Positions 10,889-22,263 are shown, counted from the stretch's first letter. The stretch: DNA of 57,068 bases from an uncultured Prochlorococcus sp. (GCA_902535185.1 CACAST010000002.1:1-57068), one strand, 5' to 3'. The notes: generated by a model from the letters alone, not told the origin. Program-made: numbers and translations.

Positions 10889-12652
10889 TTAACTGCCAAT
10901 TATTTTTTCTAGAAGGGCATTTTTTTCACAAATTTCATTTTCCGGATCAATATCAACTTTAATTATTACAGATTTCTGGATAGAAATGCTCCAATCGAAT
11001 GCCTCTCGTAATTTTTTAAAATTTGCCACACTTTTAAATTTTACTTGATAACTCTCTGAGAGTTTTGGCCAGTTGATTTCTTTAGGCATAAGAAATAGTT
11101 TTTTTAATTCATCTTCTTTTAAGTTTTTTTTATAAATACGATTAAATATATTTCCGCCATTATTATCTATTAAAAGAATTGTTAAATTCATGTCGACTGA
11201 ATTCTCAATTAGCCAACCGTTTATATCATGAATAAAAGCCAAATCCCCAGTCACGAGAAGCAGAGGATTTTTAATTCTAGAAATTCCTAATGCAAGGGAT
11301 AAAGTCCCATCTATTCCAGAAGCTCCTCTAAAGCTGAAACAATTTCTTGTTAAAGTACCATTTTCAGAAAAAGTAAGCCAATCTCTAATAGGGCTACTAG
11401 CTGAGAGCATTATTGGATTTTCAGCTGGCCAAAGTTTTGGAACAAGATTTGCAAGCTTATATTCAGTTATTTGATTATCATGAGTAATTTTCTCTTTTAA
11501 AATTTTTTTAATTTGCTCGCCTTCCTCTATTAGATCTAGGGCTAACGGCGTAAGAGACTTTTTGTTTTTTTCATTAATTGATAATTCTTCTAACAATATA
11601 GAAGTAAAATTAGATAACCCAAAATCATATTCAAATGATTTTTTTATAGGGTCCAATTTTCTATAGTTTTTTTCTTTTATAAGAATTTGTGTACCTTCAA
11701 AATTTGTTAGAAACTTCTCTAAATCAATTGAGGATGACATTGGACCAAGCCTTAAAAGTTGTTTACATTTGATACGATTCTTATATTTTCTTAAGACTAA
11801 TTCCCAATTTACAACTAATCCCCTCAAATCAGAATAAACTCCTGAAACAGGATCAGCAAATACTGGCCAACCAGTAATTTCTTGAAATTGTTCTAAAGAT
11901 TTATTGAAAGAAGATAAGTCAATTACGGAACCTTGATAGGGACCTACCAAAATAATGCCAGATTCATCTAAATTTAAAATTTTTGTAATTTCTAAGAATT
12001 TGTTTTTATCAGACTTTTTTTCAACTTTTTGAAAGACATATTTTTTCTTCAAATAAATTCTCTCAAAAAGCTCTAAAACATTTTTTTTATTCAAAAATGA
12101 AATATCTAAAGGCTTATCAATAGGAATATTAAAATGAATAGGACCAGGGAAGGTTGATATCTGTTTCTCAATAATTCGAACTAAATCGAAGATTTCATTT
12201 TCTTGAGTTTCATGAAGTCCATTTAGATTTGTACTTAAAACCCTTCTACAGACTGCACTCAAAAAATCTTCTTGATTTACTGTTTGATTAGCGCCACAAT
12301 CTTTTAATCTTAAGGGTCTATCGGCAGTAAGAAATATGATACCTTTACAAGATCGATCTGCCTCAACTGCTGCTGGCAATAAGTTACTTACGGCAGTCCC
12401 AGAAGTTGTAATAACTAAAGAAAGATTACCTGATGCAGCAGAAATCCCAAGGGAGTGGAATCCCGCTGATCTCTCATCTATTGAATTAAAAATATTTACC
12501 AGCCCTAATTTATTTAATTCTCCAGCAGCTATTGCTAAAGGTGCTGATCTACTACCAGGACATAGTATTAAATTTTGAACTCCTATTTTTATAAGAAGAT
12601 TCAAAAGTTGTAAACTTCTAAGAAAATTTTTGCATTCAATAGATGATGTCAT
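10889..12652 (-). CDS. menD: 2-succinyl-5-enolpyruvyl-6-hydroxy-3-cyclohexene-1-carboxylate synthase
   Basis: [61 protein letters not shown]; ThDP-dependent MenD motifs. Confidence 0.95.
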   Translation of the reverse strand: MTSSIECKNFLRSLQLLNLLIKIGVQNLILCPGSRSAPLAIAAGELNKLGLVNIFNSIDERSAGFHSLGISAASGNLSLVITTSGTAVSNLLPAAVEADRSCKGIIFLTADRPLRLKDCGANQTVNQEDFLSAVCRRVLSTNLNGLHETQENEIFDLVRIIEKQISTFPGPIHFNIPIDKPLDISFLNKKNVLELFERIYLKKKYVFQKVEKKSDKNKFLEITKILNLDESGIILVGPYQGSVIDLSSFNKSLEQFQEITGWPVFADPVSGVYSDLRGLVVNWELVLRKYKNRIKCKQLLRLGPMSSSIDLEKFLTNFEGTQILIKEKNYRKLDPIKKSFEYDFGLSNFTSILLEELSINEKNKKSLTPLALDLIEEGEQIKKILKEKITHDNQITEYKLANLVPKLWPAENPIMLSASSPIRDWLTFSENGTLTRNCFSFRGASGIDGTLSLALGISRIKNPLLLVTGDLAFIHDINGWLIENSVDMNLTILLIDNNGGNIFNRIYKKNLKEDELKKLFLMPKEINWPKLSESYQVKFKSVANFKKLREAFDWSISIQKSVIIKVDIDPENEICEKNALLEKIIGS

Positions 12653-12701
12653 AATTTATATAAATGCTTTGGGATTTTCTTAGAACTGAATTAAAAAAAA
12701 C

Positions 12702-13286
12702 ATGTCTACAACTCAAGAAAAAAGAAATTCAATACTAAAGGATTTAAAAAATCTTTTAATCTGGATATCTATAGCTTTAATTATACGATGGCAGGTTATA
12801 GAGCCAAGATGGATCCCATCCGGTTCAATGCTTCCAACACTTCAAATACAAGATAAAATTCTTGTTGAGAAAGTAACCCCCAAAATTACATCCAAATCAA
12901 ATCTTTCAAAATTAAAAAATAAAATAGTTGTTTTTAAAGTTCCGGAACAATTAATTAATGCTGGTTATGAAGCAGATACTGCACTAATAAAAAGAGTAAT
13001 TGGAATACCTGGAGACAAGGTAGAAGTAAGAGACGGTAACCTTTACTTAAATGATATCGCTCAAAAAAATTATGTTTTTGACAAAAATATTAATTATTCC
13101 ATAGGGCCTATAATTGTCCCGGAAGATTCATTATGGGTGATGGGAGATAATAGAAATAACAGTATGGACTCTCATATTTGGGGATTTTTACCCTATGAAA
13201 AGGTTATTGGTAAAGCTATTTTTAGATATTGGCCATTTAATAAAATTGGACCTATTCGGTTCCCTGCCCTTAATAATTTAGATTAA
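12702..13286 (+). CDS. lepB: Signal peptidase I
   Basis: Catalytic IPSGSMLPTL and ALIKRVIGIPGD (Ser/Lys dyad), VMGDNRNNSMDSHIWGFLP, N-terminal TM segment. Confidence 0.94.
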   Translation: MSTTQEKRNSILKDLKNLLIWISIALIIRWQVIEPRWIPSGSMLPTLQIQDKILVEKVTPKITSKSNLSKLKNKIVVFKVPEQLINAGYEADTALIKRVIGIPGDKVEVRDGNLYLNDIAQKNYVFDKNINYSIGPIIVPEDSLWVMGDNRNNSMDSHIWGFLPYEKVIGKAIFRYWPFNKIGPIRFPALNNLD

Positions 13287-13331
13287 TGGGTACGCGATGT
13301 TGTAAGGTTTTTATATCTTGAAGTTGTAGAA

Positions 13332-13667
13332 ATGTTTAATCCAGAATTTCTTGCTACTGAAAATAATGATCCAAACGATGAGAATGATTTAATCCAATAT
13401 TTACAAAAACAATCTCCAGAAGTTTTGCAAAGAGTAGCAAAATCAGCTAGTGAAGATATTCAAGAAATTATTAGACATAATGTTCAAGGTCTTCTTGGAA
13501 TGCTTCCTTCAGATCAATTTGATATAAAAATAACATCTTCAAAAGACAACATTGCTAATTTATTATCTTCTGCAATGATGACAGGATATTTCTTAAGACA
13601 AATGGAGCAAAGAAAAGAGCTGGAACAAACTCTTAAAAATGATGAAAACATGTCAATTGAAGAATAA
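13332..13667 (+). CDS. DUF760-like conserved cyanobacterial protein
   Basis: NDLIQYLQKQSPEVLQRVAKSASEDIQEIIRHNVQGLLGMLPSDQFDIKITSSKDNIANLLSSAMMTGYFLRQMEQR resembles the plant/cyanobacterial DUF760 family. Confidence 0.72.
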   Translation: MFNPEFLATENNDPNDENDLIQYLQKQSPEVLQRVAKSASEDIQEIIRHNVQGLLGMLPSDQFDIKITSSKDNIANLLSSAMMTGYFLRQMEQRKELEQTLKNDENMSIEE

Positions 13668-13673
13668 TAGTTT

Positions 13674-14843
13674 TTAAAGATTTACTTCTTCAGGAATTAT
13701 TCCTAATTCAAACAATTTTTTATATAAACTCATCAAAAACTTATTATCCTCCGGAAGTTTGTCCCACTTTTGGGAATTAATTTCATCAATTAATTTTTGA
13801 CAATCTTCTATTGTAAATTTTATTGGTGCCGTAAAATGAGCTGGAATTAAATATTCCATATCTTCAAAAGACTTGATATTTTCAAGCCATTCAAGTAGAA
13901 CTTCTTTTGAACGCGGAAAAATTAATTTTTGTAATACTGGTGAAATTTGAATTTTAGGAGTATCTTTACCCATTATTTCAACAAGAGATGATTCCCAATC
14001 TTCGTCCCATAAAAAGGGATATATACCAAAATGAGATCTCCAATTTCTAAGATCTTTTTTAAATGAATAATTAAATATTTCTTTTAAAGATGGAATATTT
14101 AATTTACCTGGTTTCAAAAAAGATGAAAATAAGACTAACCTTTTCCATCCTTTTTTTCTTTGTTCGATGGAGTCAATCAAAGGTTCATCTCCTCTCTCTC
14201 TGGAATGAAAAAGAAGTGGAGTTGGATCAAAATTAAATATCTCAGGTGGTGTGGCGTCTATTCCAACTATTGCGTCTGTTACATGAAGAGTTTTCGTAGG
14301 ATAATGAAAACAGCTTATCTCCTGATATCTTCCAAGTCCTAAATTCAGTGGACCTAATGAAGACCATTTAAAGGAGTTTGTATGTGGGGTACCTTCCTCA
14401 AAAAGTATTCTTGATCTTTTTGATGGAATTCCTAAAAAATCTAGAGGTAGATTTATTGGGAAACTCCATTGTCCAGGACAAAGCCAAATTTCTGCATCAT
14501 TAAAAATTCTTGAAAGAGCTGGCAGTCCGATTTTATGTTCTAGTCCAGAGGCACTTGGTAGAATTATAGTTTTTACGTTGCCGTGAATCGCAATTAATTT
14601 GTCTAACTCATTTATTAATTCTTTTGTCGGAGGCACAGGATTTATTAGCATCAATCCATTCTCAACCTTTATTACCGTCATTCTTATTGGAACCGCAACA
14701 TAATAAAGTCCCTGTATTTGTTCCAAGGACCATATTTGATTAGGAATTAATTCTCTTAAAATTGTTTTCTTTTTTCCATAAGGATATAAGGGGAATAATG
14801 GCCACCAATTCCACTTTTTAAAATTTTCTTCCACCACTATCAT
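13674..14843 (-). CDS. DUF4336-like protein (metallo-beta-lactamase-like fold)
   Basis: LINPVPPTKELINELDKLIAIHGNVKTIILPSASGLEHKIGLPALSRIF, FHYPTKTLHVTDAIVGI, EYLIPAHFTAPI; 4-bp overlap with the upstream transporter permease. Confidence 0.68.
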   Translation of the reverse strand: MIVVEENFKKWNWWPLFPLYPYGKKKTILRELIPNQIWSLEQIQGLYYVAVPIRMTVIKVENGLMLINPVPPTKELINELDKLIAIHGNVKTIILPSASGLEHKIGLPALSRIFNDAEIWLCPGQWSFPINLPLDFLGIPSKRSRILFEEGTPHTNSFKWSSLGPLNLGLGRYQEISCFHYPTKTLHVTDAIVGIDATPPEIFNFDPTPLLFHSRERGDEPLIDSIEQRKKGWKRLVLFSSFLKPGKLNIPSLKEIFNYSFKKDLRNWRSHFGIYPFLWDEDWESSLVEIMGKDTPKIQISPVLQKLIFPRSKEVLLEWLENIKSFEDMEYLIPAHFTAPIKFTIEDCQKLIDEINSQKWDKLPEDNKFLMSLYKKLFELGIIPEEVNL

Positions 14844-15712
14844 TTATACCCAGCAAATAATTTCTTTAACTTAAATATTCCATATCTTGGAGCGAATAAA
14901 AAAGCAAATAAAAATATAAAAGTTTGGGCCAAGACAATTGATCCACCTGTTTCAAGATCAAACCAAAAACTAACATATATTCCTATTAGGCTTGAGATAA
15001 TTGCACTTAATACTGAAATTATTGTCATATTATCAAACTTATCCGTCAGTAAATATGCTGTAGCCCCTGGTGTAATCAACATTGCAACTACCAAAATAAT
15101 TCCAACAGATTGCAAGCCCACAACAGCTGCTAAAGATAAGCATGTTAGAAGTAAATAATGAAGAAAAAATACGTTAATCCCAACTGTTTTTGCATGCCTA
15201 GGATCAAAACAATAAAGCATTAAATCTTTTCTAAAAATTGATAAAAGGATTACCACCAATAAAGAAATGAATATAGTTTGTTTTACATCTGAAAGTGATA
15301 TTCCTAATGGACTACCAAAAAGAATAGAGTGCAGATCAATATTACTTTTAATCTTAGAAACCAATACTATTCCAAGAGCGAAAAATCCAGTAAATACCAA
15401 CCCAATAACAGTGTCTTCCTTAACTCTAGATTTCTGCTTAATAAACCCTATCAATGCTACAGAACCAACTCCGAAAATAAATGCCCCTAATGAAAAAGGA
15501 AGACCTAATGCATAAGCAACCACAACACCAGGCATTACTGAATGTGACACTGCATCTCCCATTAAAGCCCATCCTTTAAGAGTCAAATAACTTGATAGGA
15601 AACCACAAACAGCTGCAACTAATGAACTCATAAGAAGTGCTTTTCTCATAAAGTCATGAGTTAAAGGATCTCTTATGAATGAATCTAAAGTTAAAAAAGA
15701 AGAGAGCTCCAT
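14840..15712 (-). CDS. ABC-3 family metal (Mn/Zn) transporter permease
   Basis: Polytopic membrane protein; MRKALLMSSLVAAVCGFLSSYLTLKGWALMGDAVSHSVMPGVVVAYALG, GIILVVAMLITPGATAYLLT. Confidence 0.92.
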   Translation of the reverse strand: MELSSFLTLDSFIRDPLTHDFMRKALLMSSLVAAVCGFLSSYLTLKGWALMGDAVSHSVMPGVVVAYALGLPFSLGAFIFGVGSVALIGFIKQKSRVKEDTVIGLVFTGFFALGIVLVSKIKSNIDLHSILFGSPLGISLSDVKQTIFISLLVVILLSIFRKDLMLYCFDPRHAKTVGINVFFLHYLLLTCLSLAAVVGLQSVGIILVVAMLITPGATAYLLTDKFDNMTIISVLSAIISSLIGIYVSFWFDLETGGSIVLAQTFIFLFAFLFAPRYGIFKLKKLFAGYK

Positions 15713-15724
15713 ATAATTTAAAGT

Positions 15725-16489
15725 TTAGGATTCTGGTCCAAACAAGAAATCAGGAGAAATCCCTCCAAAAGTGGTTGTAATATTTTCAGGAGTAAACACT
15801 TCAGAGGTCTCGCCATAAGCAACAACAGTTTTATTTATTAAAAGAACTAAATCACAAAATTCACGGACATGAATCATATCGTGCGTTGATAATAATATAG
15901 TTTTCCCCTCATTTTTAAATTGAATGAATAATTCCGAGATAAGTTTCTCAGTTCTTATATCAACACCTGAAAAAGGCTCATCAAGAAGTAATATTGACGC
16001 TCTTTGCGCAATTGCTCTAGCTAAAAAAGTTCGTTTTCTCTGACCACCAGATAGGTTTCCAATAGGTGTAGATAAATGATCAGTAAGATCAACTCTTTCA
16101 ATAGCATCTCTAACCGCCTGAACATCGGACTCTCTAGGACACCTAAAAATATTCATCGAACCATATCTTCCCATCATCACTACATCCCAAACACTTATTG
16201 GAAATTGACTATCAATTCCTTCATTTTGAGGAACATAAGCAATTGTCTGATCTTTTTGAGCAGCTCTTACAGACTCTCCATTTATTCTAATTTTCCCCTT
16301 TGAAATATTTACAAAGCCAGTTAAAGCATTAAAAAAAGTTGTTTTACCAGCCCCGTTCATACCTACTAATCCACAAATCTGTCCAGGTTTCAATCTTAAA
16401 TTTGCATCATACAAAGCCACCTTTCCGTTGTAATCTACGCAAATATTCTCTGCATCAATCCTAAAATTTTGATAATTGATTGATTCCAT
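15725..16489 (-). CDS. Metal ABC transporter ATP-binding protein
   Basis: Walker A GMNGAGKTT, signature LSGGQRKRTFLARAIAQ, Walker B ILLLDEPFSGVD. Confidence 0.94.
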   Translation of the reverse strand: MESINYQNFRIDAENICVDYNGKVALYDANLRLKPGQICGLVGMNGAGKTTFFNALTGFVNISKGKIRINGESVRAAQKDQTIAYVPQNEGIDSQFPISVWDVVMMGRYGSMNIFRCPRESDVQAVRDAIERVDLTDHLSTPIGNLSGGQRKRTFLARAIAQRASILLLDEPFSGVDIRTEKLISELFIQFKNEGKTILLSTHDMIHVREFCDLVLLINKTVVAYGETSEVFTPENITTTFGGISPDFLFGPES

Positions 16490-16492
16490 AAT

Positions 16493-17392
16493 TTAAAAAA
16501 GACCTTTTTTAATTAAATCCAAATTATGCTCAAGCATTTTTATATAGGAGCTGGCAGGCCCTCTATCATCGGATAATGAATCAACAAAAAGTTTTCCTCC
16601 AAAATTAGCCCCAGTTTCGTTTGCAACAACCATTTGAGATTCGTCACTTACAGTACTTTCGCAAAATACAGATGGGACTTTTTTTTCTTTAACTAGTGAG
16701 ATTGTTCTTGTCATTCTTTTGGGAGTAATTTGACTTTCAGCATTAACTGGCCATAGATAAACTTCCTCTAATCCATAATCATTTGTTAGATATGAAAAAG
16801 CACCTTCACAACTTACTAGATACCTCCTGTCTTTATTTAAGTTATTAATAAAAAGTGAGAATTCTTTATCTATTTTAGAGAGTTTATCTTTATAAATTTT
16901 TCCATTTTCTTCAAATAATTTCCTCTTGGATGGCCTCAATTCTGATAAAGAATCCACCAGAATATCCACGTATAGGATCCCTCTTTTTGGAGAAATCCAG
17001 GCATGAGGATTGGGTTTCCCTTTATAAAAATCTTCACTGATAAAAATAGGATCTAAATCTTCCGCGACAGTAATTCTATTAACTTTTAAATTAGAAACGA
17101 ATTTTTCAGCCCATAATTCAAATCCAAATCCATTATCAATAAAAACAAAAGCACTAGAGGCATTTACCAAATCGCTTGGAGTTGGTTGGTAGCCATGAAC
17201 TTCAACTCCAGGTTTCGTAATTGATCTAACAATAAACTCATCTTTAGCAACATTCCTAATTATGTCAGCTAAAACCGTGAAACTTGCCAGTATTACTTCT
17301 TTACTTTCATTTTTATTCGTTATTTTCTTACATGAGCCTGCAGCAAAAGAAACCAGAAGTAATAAACTTAAAAAAATAATATTTTTTCTCAT
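16493..17392 (-). CDS. Metal ABC transporter substrate-binding lipoprotein (cluster A-I; Mn-type favoured)
   Basis: Lipobox-like AAGSC; EVHGYQPTPSDL, PNPHAWISPK, SVFCESTVSDESQ, KLFVDSLSD; no His-rich loop. Confidence 0.88.
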   Translation of the reverse strand: MRKNIIFLSLLLLVSFAAGSCKKITNKNESKEVILASFTVLADIIRNVAKDEFIVRSITKPGVEVHGYQPTPSDLVNASSAFVFIDNGFGFELWAEKFVSNLKVNRITVAEDLDPIFISEDFYKGKPNPHAWISPKRGILYVDILVDSLSELRPSKRKLFEENGKIYKDKLSKIDKEFSLFINNLNKDRRYLVSCEGAFSYLTNDYGLEEVYLWPVNAESQITPKRMTRTISLVKEKKVPSVFCESTVSDESQMVVANETGANFGGKLFVDSLSDDRGPASSYIKMLEHNLDLIKKGLF

Positions 17393-17414
17393 ACTTTATT
17401 AAATATTCTTGAGA

Positions 17415-18749
17415 TTAAGAACCAAAAGATAGTTTCATAAGTGGTTTTCTAATATCAGAAATAAATCCTTTCCAATTTATTTTTTCTTTTTCAAAAGCTT
17501 TTTTAACAATTTTCTCAGAATTTTTCTTTATGAAATCCAAATCAGGTTCTTCTACTCCTTTTGTTATTGCCATAAAATCAGCCAAAGAACTTGATACTAC
17601 TCTTGTTAAGTATGCAGCACTGACAGCCTGAAATGTTCCAGAGACAAGCCAATTTGGGCCATGTAATTTTGTTAAACCAATTAAAGTCTGTCCACTCCAT
17701 TCAATAACTCCCTGAGCTATTGCAGTCTTTAAAATCTCTTTAGACACTTTATCTAAAATTTCAGGAGACCAATTACATCCCCATATAGACTTAATTTCCT
17801 TAATCATTAAGGAATTTAGTACTGTCATCGCCATAACATCAATCGAGGGGATAGGAGATAAGAAAACAGTTGACGCTACAAGAATTTGATTTTTTCTTTG
17901 TATTCCTTTTAGCTGCATTCTTCTTATACCTTCGATTTCAGATTGCCAGGTAACATGAAGTTCTTTCAAAAGCCTTTTTTTTGTATTTTCAATATTTTTA
18001 GATGAACTTATGAAAAACCGCCTTAAAGAAAAAGGTATATTTATTATTTCATTCTTATTCACATCAAAAGTAATAATTTTATTTATAAAATCACTTGAAA
18101 TTTGTGACTTAAGTTCTTCTATCTGATTTTTTGCTTCTATTTCGTTGGAAGTTAAAGCAACCAACCATATTGGCATATTTTTAGGAAACTTTTCCAGCCA
18201 CAAAAAATCATTTGCTGACAAAGGCAATTTTACAAAATACAAAATTCCATCACTATTCAAAGCTTCCTCTGGAATAATTTCAGAAGAATGGTATTTTGGC
18301 AGTTTTTCAAATAAATCAAAGTCAAACTTATCTGCTTTAAAATAATTTTTTAAAACAGACTGACAACTTTGATAATGTTTTGGTCCAATAAAACTTATTT
18401 TTTCTTTTTCACATCTATTAAGAATCGATTCAAGTATTTTTTGTCTTTTTGAATTTTGTTTCTCCAATTCATTTTTTGCTTCAAGTTCTTCAAAAAAATT
18501 TAAATCTTCATTACATAGATTAATCCAACCATCTAAATTATTTGGCTCATTAAATTTCGGCTTATCGTTCTTCAAGTAAAAATATCCCCCCAAACACAAC
18601 GCAAAAAATCCTATCGAGCCGCCTGCGAAATGAATTAAGTCACTGACAAACCATTCCCCAAAACCTAATAATAATAAAATTATAAGAAGATTCTTTTTGG
18701 GAAACTTTATGAAATCCTTTAAAAGGTTGTCTTTACTAATATCAAACAC
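17415..18749 (-). CDS. DUF697/YcjF-type membrane protein
   Basis: Two N-terminal TM segments; central GTPase-like region without an intact P-loop; C-terminal MQLKGIQRKNQILVASTVFLSPIPSIDVMAMTVLNSLMIKEIKSIWG typical of DUF697. Confidence 0.72.
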   Translation of the reverse strand: MFDISKDNLLKDFIKFPKKNLLIILLLLGFGEWFVSDLIHFAGGSIGFFALCLGGYFYLKNDKPKFNEPNNLDGWINLCNEDLNFFEELEAKNELEKQNSKRQKILESILNRCEKEKISFIGPKHYQSCQSVLKNYFKADKFDFDLFEKLPKYHSSEIIPEEALNSDGILYFVKLPLSANDFLWLEKFPKNMPIWLVALTSNEIEAKNQIEELKSQISSDFINKIITFDVNKNEIINIPFSLRRFFISSSKNIENTKKRLLKELHVTWQSEIEGIRRMQLKGIQRKNQILVASTVFLSPIPSIDVMAMTVLNSLMIKEIKSIWGCNWSPEILDKVSKEILKTAIAQGVIEWSGQTLIGLTKLHGPNWLVSGTFQAVSAAYLTRVVSSSLADFMAITKGVEEPDLDFIKKNSEKIVKKAFEKEKINWKGFISDIRKPLMKLSFGS

Positions 18750-18914
18750 AATGCTTTATTTCTCTAATTTTATTTTAATGCAAGTTGCTAATGAGAAAAG
18801 CGAAATTACATAAGTCGTTAATCAATAGATAAAAATTTAAGGTACTTTAAAAGACTTATTGCATAACAAGATGCTAAGTTAATAAACTATTTAAATAACC
18901 CAAGAATCATAAAG

Positions 18915-19337
18915 ATGTCTAATTCAAATTTCAGCAATAATCCTGGAAAAGAAAATTACAGAGGTCGTTCTAACAATGAAAGATCTAATTTCGGAGACAG
19001 ATCAGGCGTTAGGAGAGACGGAGGAGGATTCCGCATAAGATTAAGTGATAACGAAATGAAAGCTGTTAAGACAATACAGGAGACCTTTCAATTAAGGTCT
19101 ACCGTTGCAGTTTTAGGTTTCTCTGTTAGAACACTTAGCGAAATGATCAAAGACGAGAAATTGATTGAATCAATCAAAGAATATGCAAAAAACAATAAAA
19201 ACTCCTCGCCGAATAGACAATCACAAAATCCTTATGAAGAAAAGACAAAAACTGCTCCTGACCCCTTCGCAAGACCAGTAAAAGGTACATCAAATCAAGA
19301 AATCGAATCTAGCAAAGTAGAAGAGGATGTCAAATAA
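18915..19337 (+). CDS. Conserved hypothetical protein with N/R/G-rich N-terminus
   Basis: ATG-started ORF overlapping trpS by 11 bp; central segment FRIRLSDNEMKAVKTIQETFQLRSTVAVLGFSVRTLSEMIKDEK. Confidence 0.85.
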   Translation: MSNSNFSNNPGKENYRGRSNNERSNFGDRSGVRRDGGGFRIRLSDNEMKAVKTIQETFQLRSTVAVLGFSVRTLSEMIKDEKLIESIKEYAKNNKNSSPNRQSQNPYEEKTKTAPDPFARPVKGTSNQEIESSKVEEDVK

Positions 19338-20343
19338 AAAAAGAATTCTTTCAGGAGTTCAACCAACGGGTGATTTGCATATTGGAAATTGGCTTGGGGC
19401 AATTAATAATTGGGTGACACTTCAAAAGCAATATGAAACATTTTTATGCGTAGTTGATTTGCACGCAATCACAGCTTCATATAATCCCAAAGAATTATCT
19501 CAGAACACCATCTCTACTGCAGCTTTATACGTCGCATGTGGGATAGATCCCAATATATGCTCAATTTTTGTCCAAAGTCAGATTTCTGCACATTCAGAAC
19601 TTTGTTGGATATTAAATTGCATGACCCCAATAAATTGGATGGAAAGAATGATTCAATTCAAAGAAAAATCCATTCAACAGGGAAATAATGTGTCCATTGG
19701 ATTATTTGACTATCCGATCCTAATGGCTGCAGACATTCTTCTATATGACGCTGACTTTGTACCAGTAGGTGAGGATCAAAAACAACATCTTGAACTTGCC
19801 AGAGATATTGCACAACAGAGAATTAATGCCAGATTTAGTAAGGATAAAAATATTTTAAAAATCCCTCAACCAATAATCATGAAGAATGGATCAAAAATAA
19901 TGAGTTTAATTGATGGTTCAAAAAAGATGAGCAAAAGTGATCCTAATGAGGGCAGTCGTATTAACTTATTAGATTCGCCTGAAATAATTACAAAAAAAAT
20001 AAAAAGAGCAAAAAGTGATAGTTCTATTGGAATTGAATTTAACAATCCTGAAAGACCAGAATCTAAAAATCTTTTGATGATTTATTCAATATTATCTGGT
20101 AAAGAAATTTCTCAATGTGAAAAAGATTTTTCGGATACTGGATGGGGGACATTCAAAAAATTAATTACAGAACAACTTATTGAATCACTAGAACCTATTC
20201 AGAAAAAATACAAATTATTAATTAACGATCCCTATCAATTAAATAAAATCCTTGATGAAGGGAAGGAAAAAGCTGAAGATCTAGCAAATCAGACTTTAAA
20301 AAGAGTTAAATCAAAATTGGGATTTTTTGAAATGGAGAAGTAA
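19327..20343 (+). CDS. trpS: Tryptophanyl-tRNA synthetase
   Basis: SGVQPTGDLHIGNWLGAI, PVGEDQKQHLELARDIA, KKMSKSDPNEGSRI. Confidence 0.97.
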   Translation: MSNKKRILSGVQPTGDLHIGNWLGAINNWVTLQKQYETFLCVVDLHAITASYNPKELSQNTISTAALYVACGIDPNICSIFVQSQISAHSELCWILNCMTPINWMERMIQFKEKSIQQGNNVSIGLFDYPILMAADILLYDADFVPVGEDQKQHLELARDIAQQRINARFSKDKNILKIPQPIIMKNGSKIMSLIDGSKKMSKSDPNEGSRINLLDSPEIITKKIKRAKSDSSIGIEFNNPERPESKNLLMIYSILSGKEISQCEKDFSDTGWGTFKKLITEQLIESLEPIQKKYKLLINDPYQLNKILDEGKEKAEDLANQTLKRVKSKLGFFEMEK

Positions 20344-20346
20344 ATT

Positions 20347-22263
20347 ATGCCAATAATCACCTTACCTGATGGTTCAAAAAAGATTTTCAAAAAATCTGTA
20401 ACCATTATAGAAATTGCCCAGAGCATAGGCGCTGGATTGGCTAAAGCAACAATTGCTGGGAAAGTAAATGATGTTCTTCTTGATGCAACTATTCCTATAA
20501 ATGAAGATTCCGAAGTTGTAATAATTACATCAAAAGATAAAGAAGGAATTGAAATAATTAGACATTCCTTTGCTCACCTTATTGGTCATGCAGTTAAACA
20601 AATTTACCCCAACATTAAAATGGCAATTGGGCCAGTAATTGAAGATGGTTTTTATTATGATATTTTTTCTGAATATAGATTTACTCCTGAAGATTTAATA
20701 AAAATCGAAAATAGAATTAATAAATTAATAAAAACAAACTATGACGTTGAAATTTTACAAGTTTCCAAAGAAGAGGCAATTAAAACTTTCAAAGAAAGAG
20801 ATGAGACTTTTAAATTAAGAATAATTGAAGAAATTCCTGATAAAGGTCTCATTAATTTATACAAACACCAGGAATATATCGATATGTGCAGAGGGCCTCA
20901 CGTGCCCAATACAAGACATTTGAGACACTTTAAATTAATTAAATTATCAGGTTCATACTGGAGAGGGAATAGTGAGAATGAATCATTACAGAGAATATAT
21001 GGAACTGCATGGGCAAAAGAAAAAGAACTAAATGACTACTTAACAAGAATTGAAGAAGCAGAAAAAAGGGATCATAGAAAACTTGGTAAAAAACATTCAC
21101 TATTTCATATACAAGAAGAATCACCAGGAATGATTTTTTGGCATCCAAATGGATGGACAATCTACCAAGTACTTGAAAAGTACATAAGAGAAATACTCAA
21201 AAAAAGTGATTATTTAGAAATTAAAACCCCACAAGCTGTTGATAAATCTCTTTGGGAAAAATCCGGTCATTGGGAAAAATTTAGAAACGATATGTTCACC
21301 ACTGCATCAGAAAATAGAACTTATGCAATTAAACCAATGAATTGTCCATGCCATATTCAAGTATTTAATCAAGGTTTAAAAAGTTATAAGGATTTACCTA
21401 TTCGTCTTGCCGAATTTGGTTCTTGTCACAGAAATGAGCCCTCTGGTGCACTACATGGCTTAATGAGAGTAAGAAACTTTACTCAAGATGATGCACACAT
21501 ATTTTGCACAGAAGAGCAAATTCAAGAAGAGGTATCAACTTTTATAGATCTTGTTTTCGAAGTTTATAAAACTTTTGGTTTTGATGAAATCATTATCAAA
21601 TTATCAACTCGTCCTGAAAAAAGGGTAGGTAGTGATGAGATTTGGGATAAATCAGAGGAGGCGCTTACCAAAGCTCTCGATAATAAGAACCTAAAATGGG
21701 AACTCCAACCAGGAGAGGGAGCTTTTTATGGTCCCAAAATAGAATTCTCCTTAAAAGATTGTCTTAATAGAGTTTGGCAATGCGGTACTATTCAGGTTGA
21801 TTTCTCAATGCCTATTAGATTGGATGCGACTTATGTAGATATTGATAATGAGAAAAGAAATCCAGTTATGCTTCATAGAGCAATTTTAGGGTCCTTTGAG
21901 AGATTTATCGGAATCTTAATTGAACAATATGAGGCAAAATTCCCAATTTGGCTTGCGCCTTATCAAATAATTTTATTGAGCATTACTGATAGAAATATTG
22001 AAAAGTGTTTAAAGTTTAATGAATTAATAAATAACAATGGTTACCGATCAAAAGTTGATGTTAGGAATGAAAAAATAGGATATAAAATAAGAGAGGCAAC
22101 TCTCGTGAGAGTTCCATTAATTGCAGTTATTGGCGATAAAGAAGAGGAAATTGACTCAGTCGCTTTAAGAGCTTTGGATGGAACAAATTTAGGAATTTTC
22201 GACCTACCTAATTTATACAAATTAATGGATGAATTAATTGAAAAAAAAGGGAGAATAGAATAA
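20347..22263 (+). CDS. thrS: Threonyl-tRNA synthetase
   Basis: TGS domain, [59 protein letters not shown]. Confidence 0.97.
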   Translation: MPIITLPDGSKKIFKKSVTIIEIAQSIGAGLAKATIAGKVNDVLLDATIPINEDSEVVIITSKDKEGIEIIRHSFAHLIGHAVKQIYPNIKMAIGPVIEDGFYYDIFSEYRFTPEDLIKIENRINKLIKTNYDVEILQVSKEEAIKTFKERDETFKLRIIEEIPDKGLINLYKHQEYIDMCRGPHVPNTRHLRHFKLIKLSGSYWRGNSENESLQRIYGTAWAKEKELNDYLTRIEEAEKRDHRKLGKKHSLFHIQEESPGMIFWHPNGWTIYQVLEKYIREILKKSDYLEIKTPQAVDKSLWEKSGHWEKFRNDMFTTASENRTYAIKPMNCPCHIQVFNQGLKSYKDLPIRLAEFGSCHRNEPSGALHGLMRVRNFTQDDAHIFCTEEQIQEEVSTFIDLVFEVYKTFGFDEIIIKLSTRPEKRVGSDEIWDKSEEALTKALDNKNLKWELQPGEGAFYGPKIEFSLKDCLNRVWQCGTIQVDFSMPIRLDATYVDIDNEKRNPVMLHRAILGSFERFIGILIEQYEAKFPIWLAPYQIILLSITDRNIEKCLKFNELINNNGYRSKVDVRNEKIGYKIREATLVRVPLIAVIGDKEEEIDSVALRALDGTNLGIFDLPNLYKLMDELIEKKGRIE

